Shown: positions 36,582-49,426 of the stretch, piece after piece
Position numbering within the stretch: the first letter of the stretch is position 1
Layout of the letters: the number at the start of each line of letters is the position of its first letter
NCBI RefSeq assembly: GCF_000150275.1
Contig: NW_002060946.1
Span: 6,156,667-6,220,666, forward strand
DNA length: 64,000 nt
Direction of reading: 5' to 3'
Origin: Trichoplax adhaerens
Lineage: Eukaryota > Placozoa > Uniplacotomia > Trichoplacea > Trichoplacidae
Notes under the pieces: model-generated
Seen by the model: the letters and a program-made list of their open reading frames with translations, nothing else
The model's database searches: none
Told to the model about the DNA's origin: nothing
Position numbers and translations under genes: made by a program

Positions 36582-39482
36582 TTAGATATTTGCACTAACA
36601 GATTGCACAGAATCTGAAATGATCTTTGATAAAACTGAAGCAGAGTTTAAGCATCCATCAAATTTAGACATTGCAAATGAGTCACCGCCAGCAATTAGTA
36701 AAGGAAATTCATTAAGAATGAAAGCTCCATTGCAGTCATACGCTTGTATTACTTGTGAATATTCCCAGTTTACTAGTGTCGAATCATCTGCAGGCGGCAA
36801 ACCAGGCATTAGGCCATTGAGATTTGTCAGTATTTTGTCTTTTACTGCAGTAGGATCGGTGCTTTGGTTCATTTTACTAAAGCTGACACTGGTATGAACT
36901 ACAATGGAGGTACCAGACACTACAATAAAAGAGAATGCAGCTGATTGTTGATAACTTGAAATTTTACAGCTCTTAATACAAGCTGTAGCCGAAGTACAGC
37001 AGAGCGATAAAATGGCTTCATTCGCATATTGTCATCGACTTTTCATCGATTGCCGTTATATACTCGTATTACATATTCGATGTGCTATATACTACATATA
37101 GAAAGCTTATCTATACATTTTTTTTCACTAATTGTACATGGATTAATTATACATATTTATCGCACCCTATTGGCTCTAAAACTGTTACAGTGCACTACAA
37201 ATAAAAGCTATGCATTTTGCAATTTTCTACATAAGGTACACGAAAAATAATTGTACAATTCATTAGCACATCAAGTTTAGGAAAAATTTTAAATTCTATC
37301 GTAAAATGCTGTAGTTTTTAATATGAAAAATTAGCTTCAGCAAAAACTGTAGTATGTCTATAATAATATGGTTCAGTATTGAATATTCGATAGCCGTGGT
37401 ATTCTGTCATGTCTTCATAGATTCACAACTGGGTATTGACAGAATTATGTGCGAATATCGATTTGAGATAGCCCATGTAACCCAAGATATTAACAGTGAT
37501 ACATTCCAAGAACTGCTTTATATTATACATTATCCAATATCGTATCACTGGCATATCTTATGCAACCAAATCTACTTATACGTATATGCTCTGTGCTAGT
37601 TCATACTCATACAACGTAAATGAATCAGATAATCTTATTTAACATTTAAGGGTACCTACTCGTAATAAGAGTATATTAAACTGCTTGAGTCGTTAAAATG
37701 ATGTAATTACCTGTAGATTCTCTTTTCTTCGTGTCCAGGCATATAAATCTTATACATGGGTTGGTGTTAATATACTTTGCGCACCAGTTAAATTGATCGT
37801 TTAAGTTTTGGTTTTTATAAAACGCTGCTAGAGCATATCTGCTTGAATATTCTATTTTATTTTGGAGTAATGTTTCAGCCTGCAATATTTTCCAAGAAAA
37901 GTGAGTAATGCTATTAAGATGGAAAGCAAAATTGCCAATTGCCATGATTCATACGAGTAAATTACGTTACTATGCGATTATGAAATGGCACTTCGTGTAT
38001 AGCTTGCAAAATTTTGATAAATTGATAGACTGTATTCTAAGTCACCTTTTCATATATTTTATATACTTCGGGAAGTGGTATCGTAAATACAACAATTTCA
38101 AAGTTGTCACTAATTCCTTCATTATAGTGCACTTCAATGGTATGAGAGGCTGGTCGTACTCGTTTAACATGGCGATTACAAAAGGTTTTTGTTCCTGTGT
38201 AATCAGAAATAATGTTGTGAATATCGATTATAATTACCGAATACAAGTCGTAATCTACGGTTGAAATTAGACCTGAATTTGTAAGAAAATGCTCTACAAT
38301 GCTCGACATTCCTTTTGCAGCAACATAATTGATAGCATTGTGTTGTTTACGGTCACCTACGATGGTCTTCGTCAATGGAATTAAAATCCCTGCGTCGATT
38401 AAAGCAGAATAGATTCTGGCAGATTTGAAAGGTTAGAAAAAATTTTTTAAATTTTATATTGAGTGATATTGATATTTTGCCTAAATCATCATAAAGTAGA
38501 TCAGGAGCTAAGTTCAAAATTGTGATAAAGCTACCAGTAAATGTTATACACGTAAACTGATGATAATTATTTTTAATCGTATTTGAATATGATTACACGA
38601 GCGGTTTTAATTGTACAGTATCTACATGTACTATCTACCGTTATAACAGAGCTTGTAAATGATAAGGTGATTTCTTCATGCTTTGCTTTAAATCAAATCA
38701 TATTACTGCGATATTAAGCGTGTCACGTTGTTAGTATGTCTTGAAACTTGTACGAATTTTGTTAGTTAGAATAATTTTTGATATAATTAGTGGATTGAAT
38801 AAATTTACCACTGCTCTGACACTACAATAGTGTGTATAGTAACAATTCTTCGAAAGATTTACCAGCTACACAGCGTTCATTTTTCATAAGCAAATATCAG
38901 TACGAGCATATTTAAGAGGCATTATAGCGCTAAATTACTGTAGAGAAATATGCAATGGCCGCTCGCTTATCGAATTGGCCATGTGTGAGTACGAGTAGTT
39001 CTATTGTTGGCATATTGTCACTACGATGACAATGGTCGTTGAAAATTTTATACAGTATTTTAGGACTGCAGCACTACTTTTGAACGAGGTGAAGTAAATT
39101 GTTATTTATTCTATTCCACCTATTCATGTTGTCTTTTTATATAGTCTAAAGCAAGGTATCGTGAAATAAGAGCAGTCGAGTACTATAGCATTAGCTAGAG
39201 GTCTATATTCAATCAACGTTTGTCTTACAACTTTTGAGACGAGTTATGCTCGGTAGGAACGGTTGTAATATATTGAGCTCCAACATCCGCAGTGCACTGA
39301 GTGCTTTCACTACGAAAGGTCATCATTCTGCCTCCAACCGTTGCATCCTTTTCCCATACTTCAATAGGCATTGATGGGCAAATTTTATGTAGGAAGTATG
39401 AAATTAAAGATGCTGTAATGCCACCACCGATTAAAAGGCATCTTGGATGACCAGCCGATTTGACTTGAGCTGCTGATGCCAT
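36582..39482 (-). CDS. RNLS: Renalase (FAD-dependent NAD(P)H isomer oxidase)
   Basis: Four exons in transcript order: 39482-39229, 38415-38046, 37879-37711, 36919-36582. All phases join, giving 376 residues against 342 in human. The start is ATG at 39482-39480, giving a short leader before the dinucleotide-binding strand. Residues 15-30 carry CLLIGGGITASL, the FAD GxGxxG loop with Ala in place of the third glycine. Downstream come GGRM, then QCTADVGAQYIT, SSRYALAAFY, NPCIRF, and near the C-terminus LLIAGGDSF and FDGCLNSA, which closes the FAD site. In the family these enzymes oxidise aberrant dihydro isomers of NAD(P)H to NAD(P)+ and make hydrogen peroxide. No strong secretion signal is seen, so the protein is probably intracellular. 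It is convergent with PDZ-SORBS and divergent from FBXL15. Confidence 0.92.
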
Positions 39483-41233
39483 TACTTGCTTTGGTTTATA
39501 CTGCGAGATTTTTATGGATGATTATTTATTATTCTATGAACGATAATTATAATGATATATTCGTATAGTATGAATTCAACGTAATGTTGTAAACTACACT
39601 ACCAAGTTGTGTTTGCAATTCTAGAGTAGTTTGAAAACATTAACTGTGCTGGCTGGCTGGCTTTGCATATGTTGATAGGTAGGCTGCAACAGCTAGCTGA
39701 TCAAGGTTGCTTGCTTGCTAGCACCTGTACCTGCGTCCTTACGTCCATACTGCAGTACACCAGAGTGCAGAGTGTATTATGACATATACGTTTGGCCTCC
39801 AGTGCTATTTTTCAGTTTACTACATTAATGATGATAGATCAGAGGCAGAGAATGTTGATTCTTGAAATATGAGGAAAAATGATGACTTTCGATTTACAAT
39901 TGCAGCTGTTTATTAATTATTTCAGCTGTTTCTTGTCGTGAGATGAAGTTTTCAATCTGAATACAAGACAACATTCTGCAATAACACATTACAGGCACGA
40001 TAGAATCTTTCGATGACTGCTAGGGTAGTAAATTGCTGAGAAGAATCGCCTCAATTGCCTGCTGCTGTACACTGCACAGGATATCAGTAATTATGTTTAC
40101 CAAACTGCCAAATACGGCGAAATAATTCATTAGATCAAAGCAGTTAGTATTTATTTCTTCTTAACGAGGACAGGAAACGCATCCTAGTCTATCCGTACTT
40201 GTATTTTATATTTACAGTATCTGAACGTCGGATTCGGTCCATTTCAGGGCGATTACAAATCTAGTCTATGAAATTGACATGATCCGGGCGTTTCTTGATA
40301 GTTAACCGCTTAGATGAATCACATCGGGTTCTTGCCATCGTTAGAATAGATTTCATCGTTAAAGATGAGACTTTAAGATTGCCATGTCTCATAGTGGAAT
40401 TCTTTACTGTATACCATACTAGTGCATTATGCAGTGTACGATAAATCTAGTCAGAGATTCTTAAAAGATTTCCTATCGATGTCGATAGGCAGACACAACA
40501 AAATTGAATCGATGTGATGACAAACAAATAAAACATGGCAATCATTTATATCCACTGAATTATAACTGAACTTATCCTTGATCTTGATGGCAGATTCTAT
40601 GAATGTTTATTATAACTTATTTCCACACTAGTTACAATTTTTACTGCTTCGATGGATAGTATGTATAGTGCGAGCGCCATGTTTGCGATACTTCCATCAT
40701 CATACCGTTTTGTAATCATTTGGTACTACAGTATACTTACAAGATATTGTGCAGTACTATAATAGTAGACTGCTCCATACAGGAGTGATATGACAGTATG
40801 TTGTAGTGAATCATGATGATGATAATTCATGCAAAATTTTTTAGCACAGCACAGTGGCACGGCGATAGTGCAACAGCCATCCATAAGGTAATGGCAGACT
40901 ATAAATCGACTCGTTAACTGATCGTAGATTGTTTCTCCTTACTGCTTATTCCGTTATTATTATTATTATCCACATTTGAATTCTGCAGCATTGGTTATTG
41001 TACTGGTTTTGATGCCTTTCAATACTGTAAGATACCATTTGGAATGAACTTGTGCAAAGACTAGCATGAGGAATGAGCAATCAAGTGAAAAACTGCTGTA
41101 GTGATGAACCGATGTCGAATTGAGTGTAGTCAAACAAATCGATTAAAAAAGACATTGTCGTTGTAAGTTAGCTGTGTAATTTTGAACTGATCAAAAGTTG
41201 TCTCGTTTCACTTTGAACTGAGTGCTTTACAGA
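39483..41233. promoter_or_regulatory. Divergent intergenic/promoter region, renalase and FBXL15
   Basis: 1.75 kb between two head-to-head start codons. No exon is visible. TACTGTA-type words cluster on the FBXL15 side (for example 40727-40800 with ACTACAGTATAC, GTGCAGTACT, GACAGTATG). A CTGGCTGGCTGG run at about 39649-39661 and CTTGCTTGCTAGC at 39709-39721 lie near the renalase start. I infer that both promoters lie here; no core element can be fixed by eye. Confidence 0.5.
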
Positions 41234-42503
41234 ATGACTTTAACTGTCTTTTCGCTACCCTGGGAAGATGTTATCTTCACCTCGATATTGCCTTTCTTGA
41301 CCCTTATGGAGGTGTGCAACCTGCGCTTGGTCTGTAAATCATTTAATCAGCTATGCCTAGAATATTTCACTTGTTGTACTGTCTATGATTTAAGTCCATT
41401 TGCTGCATCATTACGTCATCATCATCTGCAATGGCTTCTTGGCTATAATCGTTTCATTCAATATCTCAATGTTTCCAATTGTAAGGATTTGTTAAATGAT
41501 GATAATTTTATTCCTATTCTACGCCAAAATCAACATTTGAGACAGTTATGGTTATCTGGGTGCTCCAAGCTAACCAACGCCAGTATTGAATGCATTGCAA
41601 CCAATTGCCCATACTTAACTGAATTACATTTAAATGAATGTCGTTGGCTTTCCAAAGAGATTATCTTATTATTAAGTGCACATTGCCATCAATTAGAGGT
41701 GTTCTCATGCCGTGGATGCTGGGATATCGAAGACGAGTGTATTATATCCTTATCCATCAATTGTCCTAATTTAAAAGAAATTGACTTAGCATGTTGTTAT
41801 GCTATTACCAATAAATCCATTTTTAATTTAGCAGCAAGATGTCATCTCTTAAGGCATGTCTCACTCGTGAGTTGTTGGCGTGTTACTGATACGGCTATCA
41901 AGAATCTAGGTGAGAAAAAATATCAAACTAGACGGTGTAGAATTCCTTGTCCATCATAATAATAATTCATTATACTGGTCAAATACCCGTTCAAACTTTT
42001 GAACGGCAACGTATACCACGTAACACATTACACTAAAACAAAATTCAAAGCTAGCTTAGCAGACTATGTATATTAATCGTAAGTTTGTTATAGTACAGAT
42101 ATACTTACTAATCAGCAATCTGCTATTCTGCTTTAAATTCATTATTGTATTGAAACGACATATAGAATAAATTCTATTTGCATGACGTTTTCATGCCTTT
42201 AAACTTCTTTACTACTATTACTGTACATGTACGCGTGTTTGCTAAACATTGCAATATCGTATAGACAGAATTACGTCTATAAATCGACAGCATGTCATCG
42301 ACTTGATTTCATGTTTTATTTTATCTTTCTGAATAGGTGAGAACTGCCCAAACCTTGCTGTTCTTCACGTAGCTGATTGCCGTAATATCGGTGAAAAGAG
42401 TCTAGTTCCATTACATGAACGTGGCGTTCAGCTAGACGTACCAGCTACCCTCCGATTTTACATCAACGATCGCAGCTTTAATCATGGTTCAGCGTTACTA
42501 TGA
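41234..42503 (+). CDS. FBXL15: F-box and leucine-rich-repeat protein, FBXL15-like
   Basis: Two exons, 41234-41909 and 42337-42503, with a phase-1 junction, encode 280 residues (human FBXL15 is about 300). The first in-frame ATG is at 41234. Residues about 6-45 form an F-box (LPWEDVIFTSILPFL, then LRLVCKSFNQL). Cysteine-containing leucine-rich repeats follow, with repeated CP-x-L-x-x-L and L-x-x-C motifs: NCPYLTELHLNEC, CHQLEVFSCRGC, NCPNLKEIDLACC, CHLLRHVSLVSC, NCPNLAVLHVADC. The C-terminus, with HERGVQLDV, matches FBXL15 rather than other FBXL proteins. Family members are substrate receptors of SCF (SKP1-CUL1) ubiquitin ligases; vertebrate FBXL15 targets SMURF1 in BMP signalling. An AATAAA at 42866-42871 may be the poly(A) signal. 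Confidence 0.85.
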
Positions 42504-43444
42504 TGTTCATCGTCTTAACAGCAAGAGCATACATCGTTCTTACAAGGATCGCATCCTATAGATATTGACTATTTGCAGCACCCGAATATTAATATTCTAG
42601 TGTGATATAGTGTGATACATCTTACTTTTGTACAGTTTATTTTATTTCCAGTAAATGTTAATTAAGGTAATTGTATTAGATTAGTGCTATGAAAGAAAAT
42701 ACGACGTATATATCACTTGAATACAAATTAACATTTAGAGTTGAGTATAGTGATATTTATTCATTTGGCCTATGAATCTTAATGATCGTTGTAGAAAGAA
42801 GTCTACATTATCATGTCATTAATGTCGAACTTTTATCATTATGGCATCCACTAATATTTCCGTATAATAAAATTATAACTTTATTCTTCAAAATTTGTCA
42901 ATTAATAGTTGTAAATGATTCCCTAGTAATATAAAATTAGAAAGATAGAATGGAATCGACGGTCATCAGGTGCACTTCTACTTTGACTCACTCATGTTAA
43001 GCGTACATAACATTTCAACATTGTGAGCAATTATTCCATTTTATTGACAACATTCAAATAGAGCACTTTAAAATCGATGTTTCTTTCACGTAATCGGACA
43101 GAGCCAATGAGATAGGCTATTAAAATTGAAATTTTGGTAGGATAGCCTGATAGTATACTGTATTCATTAGCATTTTTATAAAATAATTATCACGTCGATG
43201 CACTGGCTTGTGATACTAGGCTCTGGCTAGGCTTCTTTGCTTGGATTTCTTCACTATAGTATCGCTGAGTACAGAAATAAATGGAAATAATTTAGTATAT
43301 ATAATAAGAAATATCAACAATTTCTGAATTATAATAGTATAAAATCGATTACCGTGCTTGCTTTATTAGAGATAAAGATGGAAATCATAACTATAAAAAT
43401 CTGCTAGGTGTATATCATTAAAATTAATAATTGCTTTTGTACTA
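42504..43444. other. Convergent intergenic region, FBXL15 and DAPP1 3' ends
   Basis: 940 bp with no recognisable exon. It includes the candidate plus-strand poly(A) signal AATAAA at 42866-42871 and presumably both 3' UTRs. Confidence 0.5.
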
Positions 43445-45508
43445 TTATACCAGCTTGTATTGGATCAAATCTACCCACTCTTTGGCATCATCGTCATCTG
43501 TTGTGTAAAAATAAAATGTTCTGCTTGGGAACTTGATCCTATTGTAATGTTACATTCAAATATAAATTGTAAAATTGAGTAATTAGTGTTATATATCAAA
43601 TTATGCTAAATAACCTAAAGGAATTTGACTTTGAATACGTATCATCCCACTCGGCCTCGATGGCATCTCGTAAGTCATAAAATTCAAGGGCATGCTCATC
43701 CTATAAAGAAAAGCCGGAACATACCAAGAATTTCGTTAAATAAAAATCTGTAAAATACTTGATTCGAATTAACACGTAGTATTAAATCGGATTACATAAA
43801 CCATACGTTATAATTTCAGTAATAAATTATAAATATCGAGTACCGAAGAATGTCTGAAGAATGATATATCACATTTCCAAGTAACTACCCATCGTTTTTT
43901 CCAAGTTTTCTGGAATACCAAGTTAGAGATCAATAGGTGAAAGCTTGTATGGATGTTTAAACGGTGCTTATTACTATTCACTAAGTACAGTTAGCAATTG
44001 CAGCAAATAAAAATGTATACTAAATTGTAAACGATTTTCTGTAAAGGTGACTTTATTCAAATTTGGGTTAGATGTAGGCAGACCTTCCACCCGCTTCCTA
44101 ATTTCATGAGGCAGCTTTCTTTATTACCAATCTTAGGTTAGAATTGCACAATTTTAAAATTCGAACCTAACATGCTAAAGCCTCGTATGAACTTACAAAA
44201 AAGCTTTGGAGGTAATACGGACTTTTACTGGGAATCGTCCCAGCTTCAGTTTGTAACGTAATTCGTTCATAAATTGGAGGTTCTAATATATTATTGGGAT
44301 ATGGATACTTGAGTGACGTAGAGCTTCCTGGTAATAAATTTATCGTGAATGATAAATAAGTCAGTTTTAAAACGGCCTATTTACTCTTGTCTCAATTAGG
44401 CTCTAATAATCTATCTCTAGTCTTAGTTATTGAGTTAACGACATGTTTTATAACAATTTTATAGGGAATATAAACCCTTACAATCGAAAATTTATTAGTT
44501 TATTTACGGAATTACACAATTAAAAAGCGGCAAGATTAGCCTATGTGTTTGACTATGTAAGCAACACTGTAAATTTTATACCATAATGTGATTTAAAACA
44601 CGATCGGTAACTATATTAACTACCGTTTACTTTTAAGCATTGAAATAAGATTAAATGCAGCCCTGTTAATCCGTCTGTTGTCTAATATTTTTTATTGCTT
44701 TACGATAAGATTCAAGGTATGAATGTCCTGTCATAATCGGATTACAGGACGTAAAAATGTATGCAATACCTTAGCCTTTGGTAGATTGTAACCTTACTAG
44801 ACTCCAGAAATTGTTTACGAGCATATAATAATAAATTTTGACCTTAATATAATTAATGCCAAGAAGCTGAAATTTACCTGCAGATCCAGCAATGATAGGA
44901 TAGTGATCAAAATGTGATAGCAATCTTGAGATGGTTGTAAATTTTAACTTTCCAAAAATATAAAAGATACTTTCTTTATAAAGAGGTATGTGCATGACGC
45001 TATTATTCGTTCTATGATGAAAGTAAGCAGTAAAATTATAATTATAGGCCGTTAATAACGTTTCAGTAATTCTAAAATCGACGTAGCAATCATAAGCATA
45101 ATTCATGATTAAACATAAGAGTTTCTAAAGAAAAATTTATATACTGTATATTATTTAAGAAAGGCAAGAAAATTATTAATATCACGAAGTAGACAGTTGA
45201 GTAATTTACGGTCGCATGTAACTTATCAAGAAAAATAATCTGGATTTGATTAAATAGTCTTTAGGTAGAAATAAGGGTATTATAACCTTTACCAAGCTTG
45301 TTTTATAATATACTCGTACACACTACATGAATTTTAAGCGAAAAACCAAATAGGACACAGAGATCTTGTAGTACAAAATACTGACCGAACTGATACCGTA
45401 AAATTTCCAGGGTTAGATTGGCTGTCTCTTAATAAGTAAGTTCCTTGGACGCAGTTATAGTATAATAGACATATTGCTACATTTTTGGATAATCCTGGAT
45501 GATACCAG
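43445..45508 (-). CDS. DAPP1: DAPP1 (Bam32)-like SH2-PH phosphoinositide adaptor, 5' end missing
   Basis: Seven exons in transcript order: 45508-45386, 45011-44878, 44327-44197, 44131-44084, 43909-43844, 43700-43615, 43538-43445. Phases join throughout, giving about 227 residues. Exons 1-2 encode an SH2 domain: WYHPGLSKN, then TYLLRDS with the phosphotyrosine-binding Arg, FTVSVR, NNSVMH and a C-terminal LLSHFDHYPI. Exon 3 gives LKYPYP and EPPIYERITL, aligning with the segment around human Tyr139, the phosphorylated tyrosine of DAPP1. Exons 4-7 encode a PH domain: KESCLMKLGSG, KTWKKRWVV (basic PIP3-binding strand), FYDLRDAIEAEW, FPSRTFYFY and the closing helix AKEWVDLIQYKL. Known DAPP1 binds PI(3,4,5)P3/PI(3,4)P2 and is recruited to the membrane after PI3K activation. 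The initiating exon, which must end in phase 2 upstream of 45508, was not identified. The model stops shortly after the PH domain, lacking the vertebrate tail. Confidence 0.88.
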
Positions 45509-47060
45509 CTGTTTAAAAAACGTAGTTATGTATAATTAAAATCAGCAGTTCCAAAGATAGTTGTCATCCACTATGGCACATAACAACTTCGTAGATATAA
45601 ATCATAATTTCTTAACACTGGTCTATAGCTTGGAGAATAGGTTAGATGGCACAGTTAGGGTATGTATAAGTAGCCATAAGCATCATGATCTATACGCTCT
45701 CAAACTATGTTTCTCCACTTTCAGTGCAACAATGTACTATAGTCTGTAGCTGCTGAAAAATCACTTGTAAGGGTTCTAAAAGCAAAGCTAACTTATTTTG
45801 AATTAATATCACCACTAATATTGATAGTACTCACAAGGTCGTTAGCCATACTGAGAGCAATTAGGTTATTCGCAAGCAATATTCAACTGTTAGGAATTAG
45901 TATTAATCATAACGAACTTAATTCAGCTTTACTCTTCTAGTGGAACACTTTGCTATAGCTATCTAATAGACCTCTTTACGGTATCGAAGATACTCATTTT
46001 GGGATTAGTATCTATTCCATAGTCATAAAAATTTCATGATATACACGATATCTTTAATCGTACTACGAAACATAGCAGAATGCAACAAAATTTTTTCCAA
46101 CTTTAGCCTGTAAAGTACAAACTATCGTTTATACCGTCTAAAGCTAGCGAAAATCACTTTCTCTCTTTATCATTTGACTATTGGTAGACCATCTCTAACG
46201 ATCAAAATTTAGAATCAATTGCAAGATTGTATCATTTCTGAGATCTTTGCTATATTATATATTAATATACGATTTCTGATCTTTCAGTATTACTAGTACA
46301 GCAACAGTAAGAAATTTTTAAATATAACGGTCGTGTACTACATAAGTTTGTCGTGATTAAGGATAATATGACGAAAGTTTAATTTACTTGTAACTAGATA
46401 AGTATCTAGGTGAAGTATCTAGCGGTCTTAGATTTAGCTTATTTTTGCCGATAGGCAGCTATGAACGATACTCTTGTAGGAAGAAACCTGCTACAGATAA
46501 ATACTGCATTCCGTATTTAACTGTTATATCGATTTTACTAGAAAGAAACCTAGACTTGTAAATTTCAATTTGGCAACTAAGGGAAAAAAACGACTTTAGC
46601 TACTGTGCTATATAGAAAAATACCTGTACGCTGTGTTAACAGATAGCCATTTAGAAAGTACTATGCAAATGAGTACAAATTTACAGTCTAGCAATACCCT
46701 CTACGGAGTACATTTAGTAACAATTAAAAAATTGAACTACTTCATGTACAGTAAAGAAGAAGCAATAAGTTGGAAAAGATTTCGAGGTGAAAAAAATAGT
46801 TTAATATACATTACGTTTTACCTTAACGATTGTATTTGCCCTTTGAAATCGGTTGATTCCATGATAGAGAAGAAATATCAATGAAGATTTTCAGCCAATT
46901 ATATTTATCAAGGAGGTGACGAAATTTTATCTGATCTAATGTACTACCTGGCAGAACTTTGAATTGTAGAGTTTTACTGCATTAATACTTTATTCGCGCA
47001 TTAGTTCATATTGTAGCTATGGACCTTTCAGTACGGTCGAAAATATAGATCTTACAATTC

Positions 47061-47287
47061 AGGAATATTTCACACAACTTTCACAAGTTGAAAGTTAATC
47101 TGACAGAAATGGGCCGATTGTGAATATGGATGGGAACGGATAAAATGCTAAAACTGCGGCTCCACACGTGGGGCTGAAATGTTTCAACTATCCCTTGTGT
47201 GATTTAGGGCGTTGATAGAGGTGGTAAAATCACGACTACTCGATATCCATATTTGACACGAGCGATCCTCTACATCAAAATATTCCT
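47061..47287. repeat. Possible fold-back (MITE-like) element with nested inverted repeats
   Basis: AGGAATATTT at 47061-47070 pairs with AAATATTCCT at 47278-47287. Inside it, AATATGGAT at 47123-47131 pairs with ATCCATATT at 47245-47253. A perfect 8-bp hairpin (AACTTTCA / TGAAAGTT) lies at 47076-47096, and CCACACGTGG is central near 47172. The interval is more GC-rich than its surroundings. No transposase frame and no clear target-site duplication are visible. Confidence 0.35.
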
Positions 47288-48007
47288 AATCATACCCCTT
47301 CCGGCTATCATCTAGATAGCTTCTTTTGAAGAAAAAAAAGGACCGTGTTTGCACTTTTTTTTTACGTAATTATCATATAATATTTACAGTTGCTTGATGA
47401 TACAATATTTTGATATTTTACTTTTCTATTAGTAATAAGGTTCCTGAAAGAGGTTCAAAAAGAAGGTTTTTTGCAACGGGTATTCTATAATAACAGAGAT
47501 TTTTCGAATTTTTTACCAGGTAAGAAAAGAAATCGAAAAGTCCCTGCCTATAACTATTGATTTTGCAACTAATCATACTATTAGTGGACGCTTCGTATAA
47601 GTTACTGAGGTCTTTATCCATATTTCATGCCTCATTTTTGTTTGCTGCTCGTGTGATGTACTCTATATCAAGTTAATAACTAATCATAACTTTTCTTCCC
47701 ATAGGTTCTGATCTGTTACTTTCGATAATGTTTGTTTACTATTGATTTTACTCAACAGTTCATAATGCCTTTTGGAACCATGATCAGTATAGACGCAACT
47801 TGATAAATAAAGAGATTATATTATCATGCAATCATGATAGGCTAAAGTTCATCGTTGCCAAGAGTGGCAGATTATTACCTTAATAATGTGTAAACAGAAG
47901 GCGTCAATAAGATGATCACCTATGATACTAGGGATGTAATTCTTACATTCCTCTCCTTTATGGCATGTCTTTCTATCTGAAGGCATTCAAAATTGGCTGC
48001 TATGACT

Positions 48008-48183
48008 GATACTTGCAAAGTTAAACTGCGGGAAGCTATTAGAAATACCATATAGCTTTTATACGTGCAAGCTTTACGGATTGAGAGGTAGAGATAGATA
48101 CTTGTAAAGCAAACTGTGCAAGGCTCTTCGAAATATGATACAGTCTTTATACTCGTAAGCTTCAGGGATTGACGGAAAGACCG
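48008..48183. repeat. Diverged 89-bp tandem duplication
   Basis: Copy 1 (48008-48096) and copy 2 (48097-48183) align along their length: GATACTTGCAAAG with GATACTTGTAAAG, TTTTATACGTGCAAGCTT with TTTATACTCGTAAGCTT, GGATTGAGAGG with GGATTGACGG. There is no coding potential shared between them. Confidence 0.75.
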
Positions 48184-49040
48184 CGATCGGGATGAGAAAT
48201 TCTATTATTTAATAAGGAGAGGGGCTGGTGAGTCTGTCTGCTAGCCCTAATTTTATTTATAGTTCATTTCAGTAATATACACTTATGTATTGGCTAGATG
48301 CATTAGGTAAATTGCTTCGTTCGCGCGAAAGGATCGGCAGAGCTAAGCACAATTCAAGTCTGTATTTATTAAAATTCTAAATATGTTATCGACAGGGATA
48401 TCGGAGAAATACGCGTAAGGAAATACCTTGTAAGTTACTTACAACTCAGTTACAAGTTGCAACAGACTTACGGTAGGTAATAAACTGTTTATTGTGGCGT
48501 TATGCCATGCAGGTTGTGCACGCCATGTTTATTTCACAGTACAGTCCTATCCTCGACATTTTCATGCTATAAAATAAGTTTTAAAATTCTAAATGATGCA
48601 TAAGATCGTATCAAAGATGAACAATTTTCGAGCTGCTAAAGTAACGGGGACTCAATTTATTCGATAGTAAATCAATTTTATCCATCACCAGCAGAGACCG
48701 CTGTTGGAGAATACAATTTAGTGCAGCGCAATCTGAAAGAACATCGTTTAATGTCATGTATCTATTCCTAGCCTACATATCTACTCGGCAATACTTAGAT
48801 AGAATGCTAGACGGAGCTGCAACTGTAGCCGAATAATCTCATTTCGCTGTGGTCAACGCAATTTAAGATGAAATATTGCTTTATGCCTTGCTATCTTCTT
48901 CTACGATATTGACTATGCATGTGATTCCATTTACAGTACAGTATGCCGCTCAGTTTACTTTAATGCACATTATTTTTCTTTCTTCTTTTGAAGCGTTCTC
49001 CGTCAGCTTAAAATACCCATAGTTGGCTACTTATAACACT

Positions 49041-49426
49041 TCAAAGATTGTTGATAAAGATGGTCGGTAGATCATCCTTGTTACAATTGGCTTCCAGCAG
49101 CACTGAGGTACATATAATATTTAAATTGGCAGTGAATATAATTTGACTACATCAATACAAGCGTATATGTGATTTTTTGGACGAAAATATCAACCTTCTG
49201 TGCAGCCATGAACGGCTGGAAGAAGATCATCGTGCAGGATGACATTATACACTAAATACAATGATACTGTCGAAGCAAAATAGACGCTGCAAATTGCGCA
49301 ATAAGTTGCGTAAGAGATGTCCCTAGTTGCATCAAGTGAAAATTCTTGTTTATGGGCTGCTAAATGAATAGCAACTGCAACTCTAGCATGAAAAATTTTC
49401 AACAGTATTCGCAAAGTCGTCAACAT
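49041..49426 (-). CDS. Possible small single-pass membrane protein, divergent from METAP1
   Basis: I do not recognise this gene. A 232-bp first exon (49426-49195) opens with ATG and contains a strongly hydrophobic stretch (YATYCAICSVYFASTVSLYL, continuing VYNVIL) after a basic/amphipathic N-terminus (ILLKIFHARVAVAIHLAAHK). A GTTGAT donor in phase 1 joins a possible exon at 49102-49041 (acceptor CTCAG), which adds 19 codons beginning LLEANCNKDDLP and a stop, for 97 residues in all. If unspliced, the first frame ends at 49190 after 78 codons. The start codons of this frame and METAP1 are 263 bp apart. Support is frame length in AT-rich DNA, the hydrophobic profile and the compatible splice phase; there is no homology support, so it could be a chance frame. 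Confidence 0.4.

Larger units (their letters stand above)
45509..49040. other. Intergenic region upstream of DAPP1
   Basis: It should contain the missing DAPP1 first exon and promoter, but no convincing ATG exon ending in phase 2 was found. The rest holds a possible fold-back element (47061-47287), an 89-bp diverged tandem repeat (48008-48183), and a short CACAGTACAGTCC palindrome-type word near 48536-48548. Open frames at 46633-46884 (plus) and 47418-47621 (minus) have no family signal. Confidence 0.5.

Noticed and set aside
44771-45106. Taking the 111-codon minus-strand frame as a stand-alone gene
   Set aside because: Only 44878-45011 is coding; it is the second half of the DAPP1 SH2 domain and the rest is intron.
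45561-45749. Region searched as the DAPP1 first exon
   Set aside because: On the minus strand no ATG frame leads to a usable phase-2 donor before 45508, so no exon was called.
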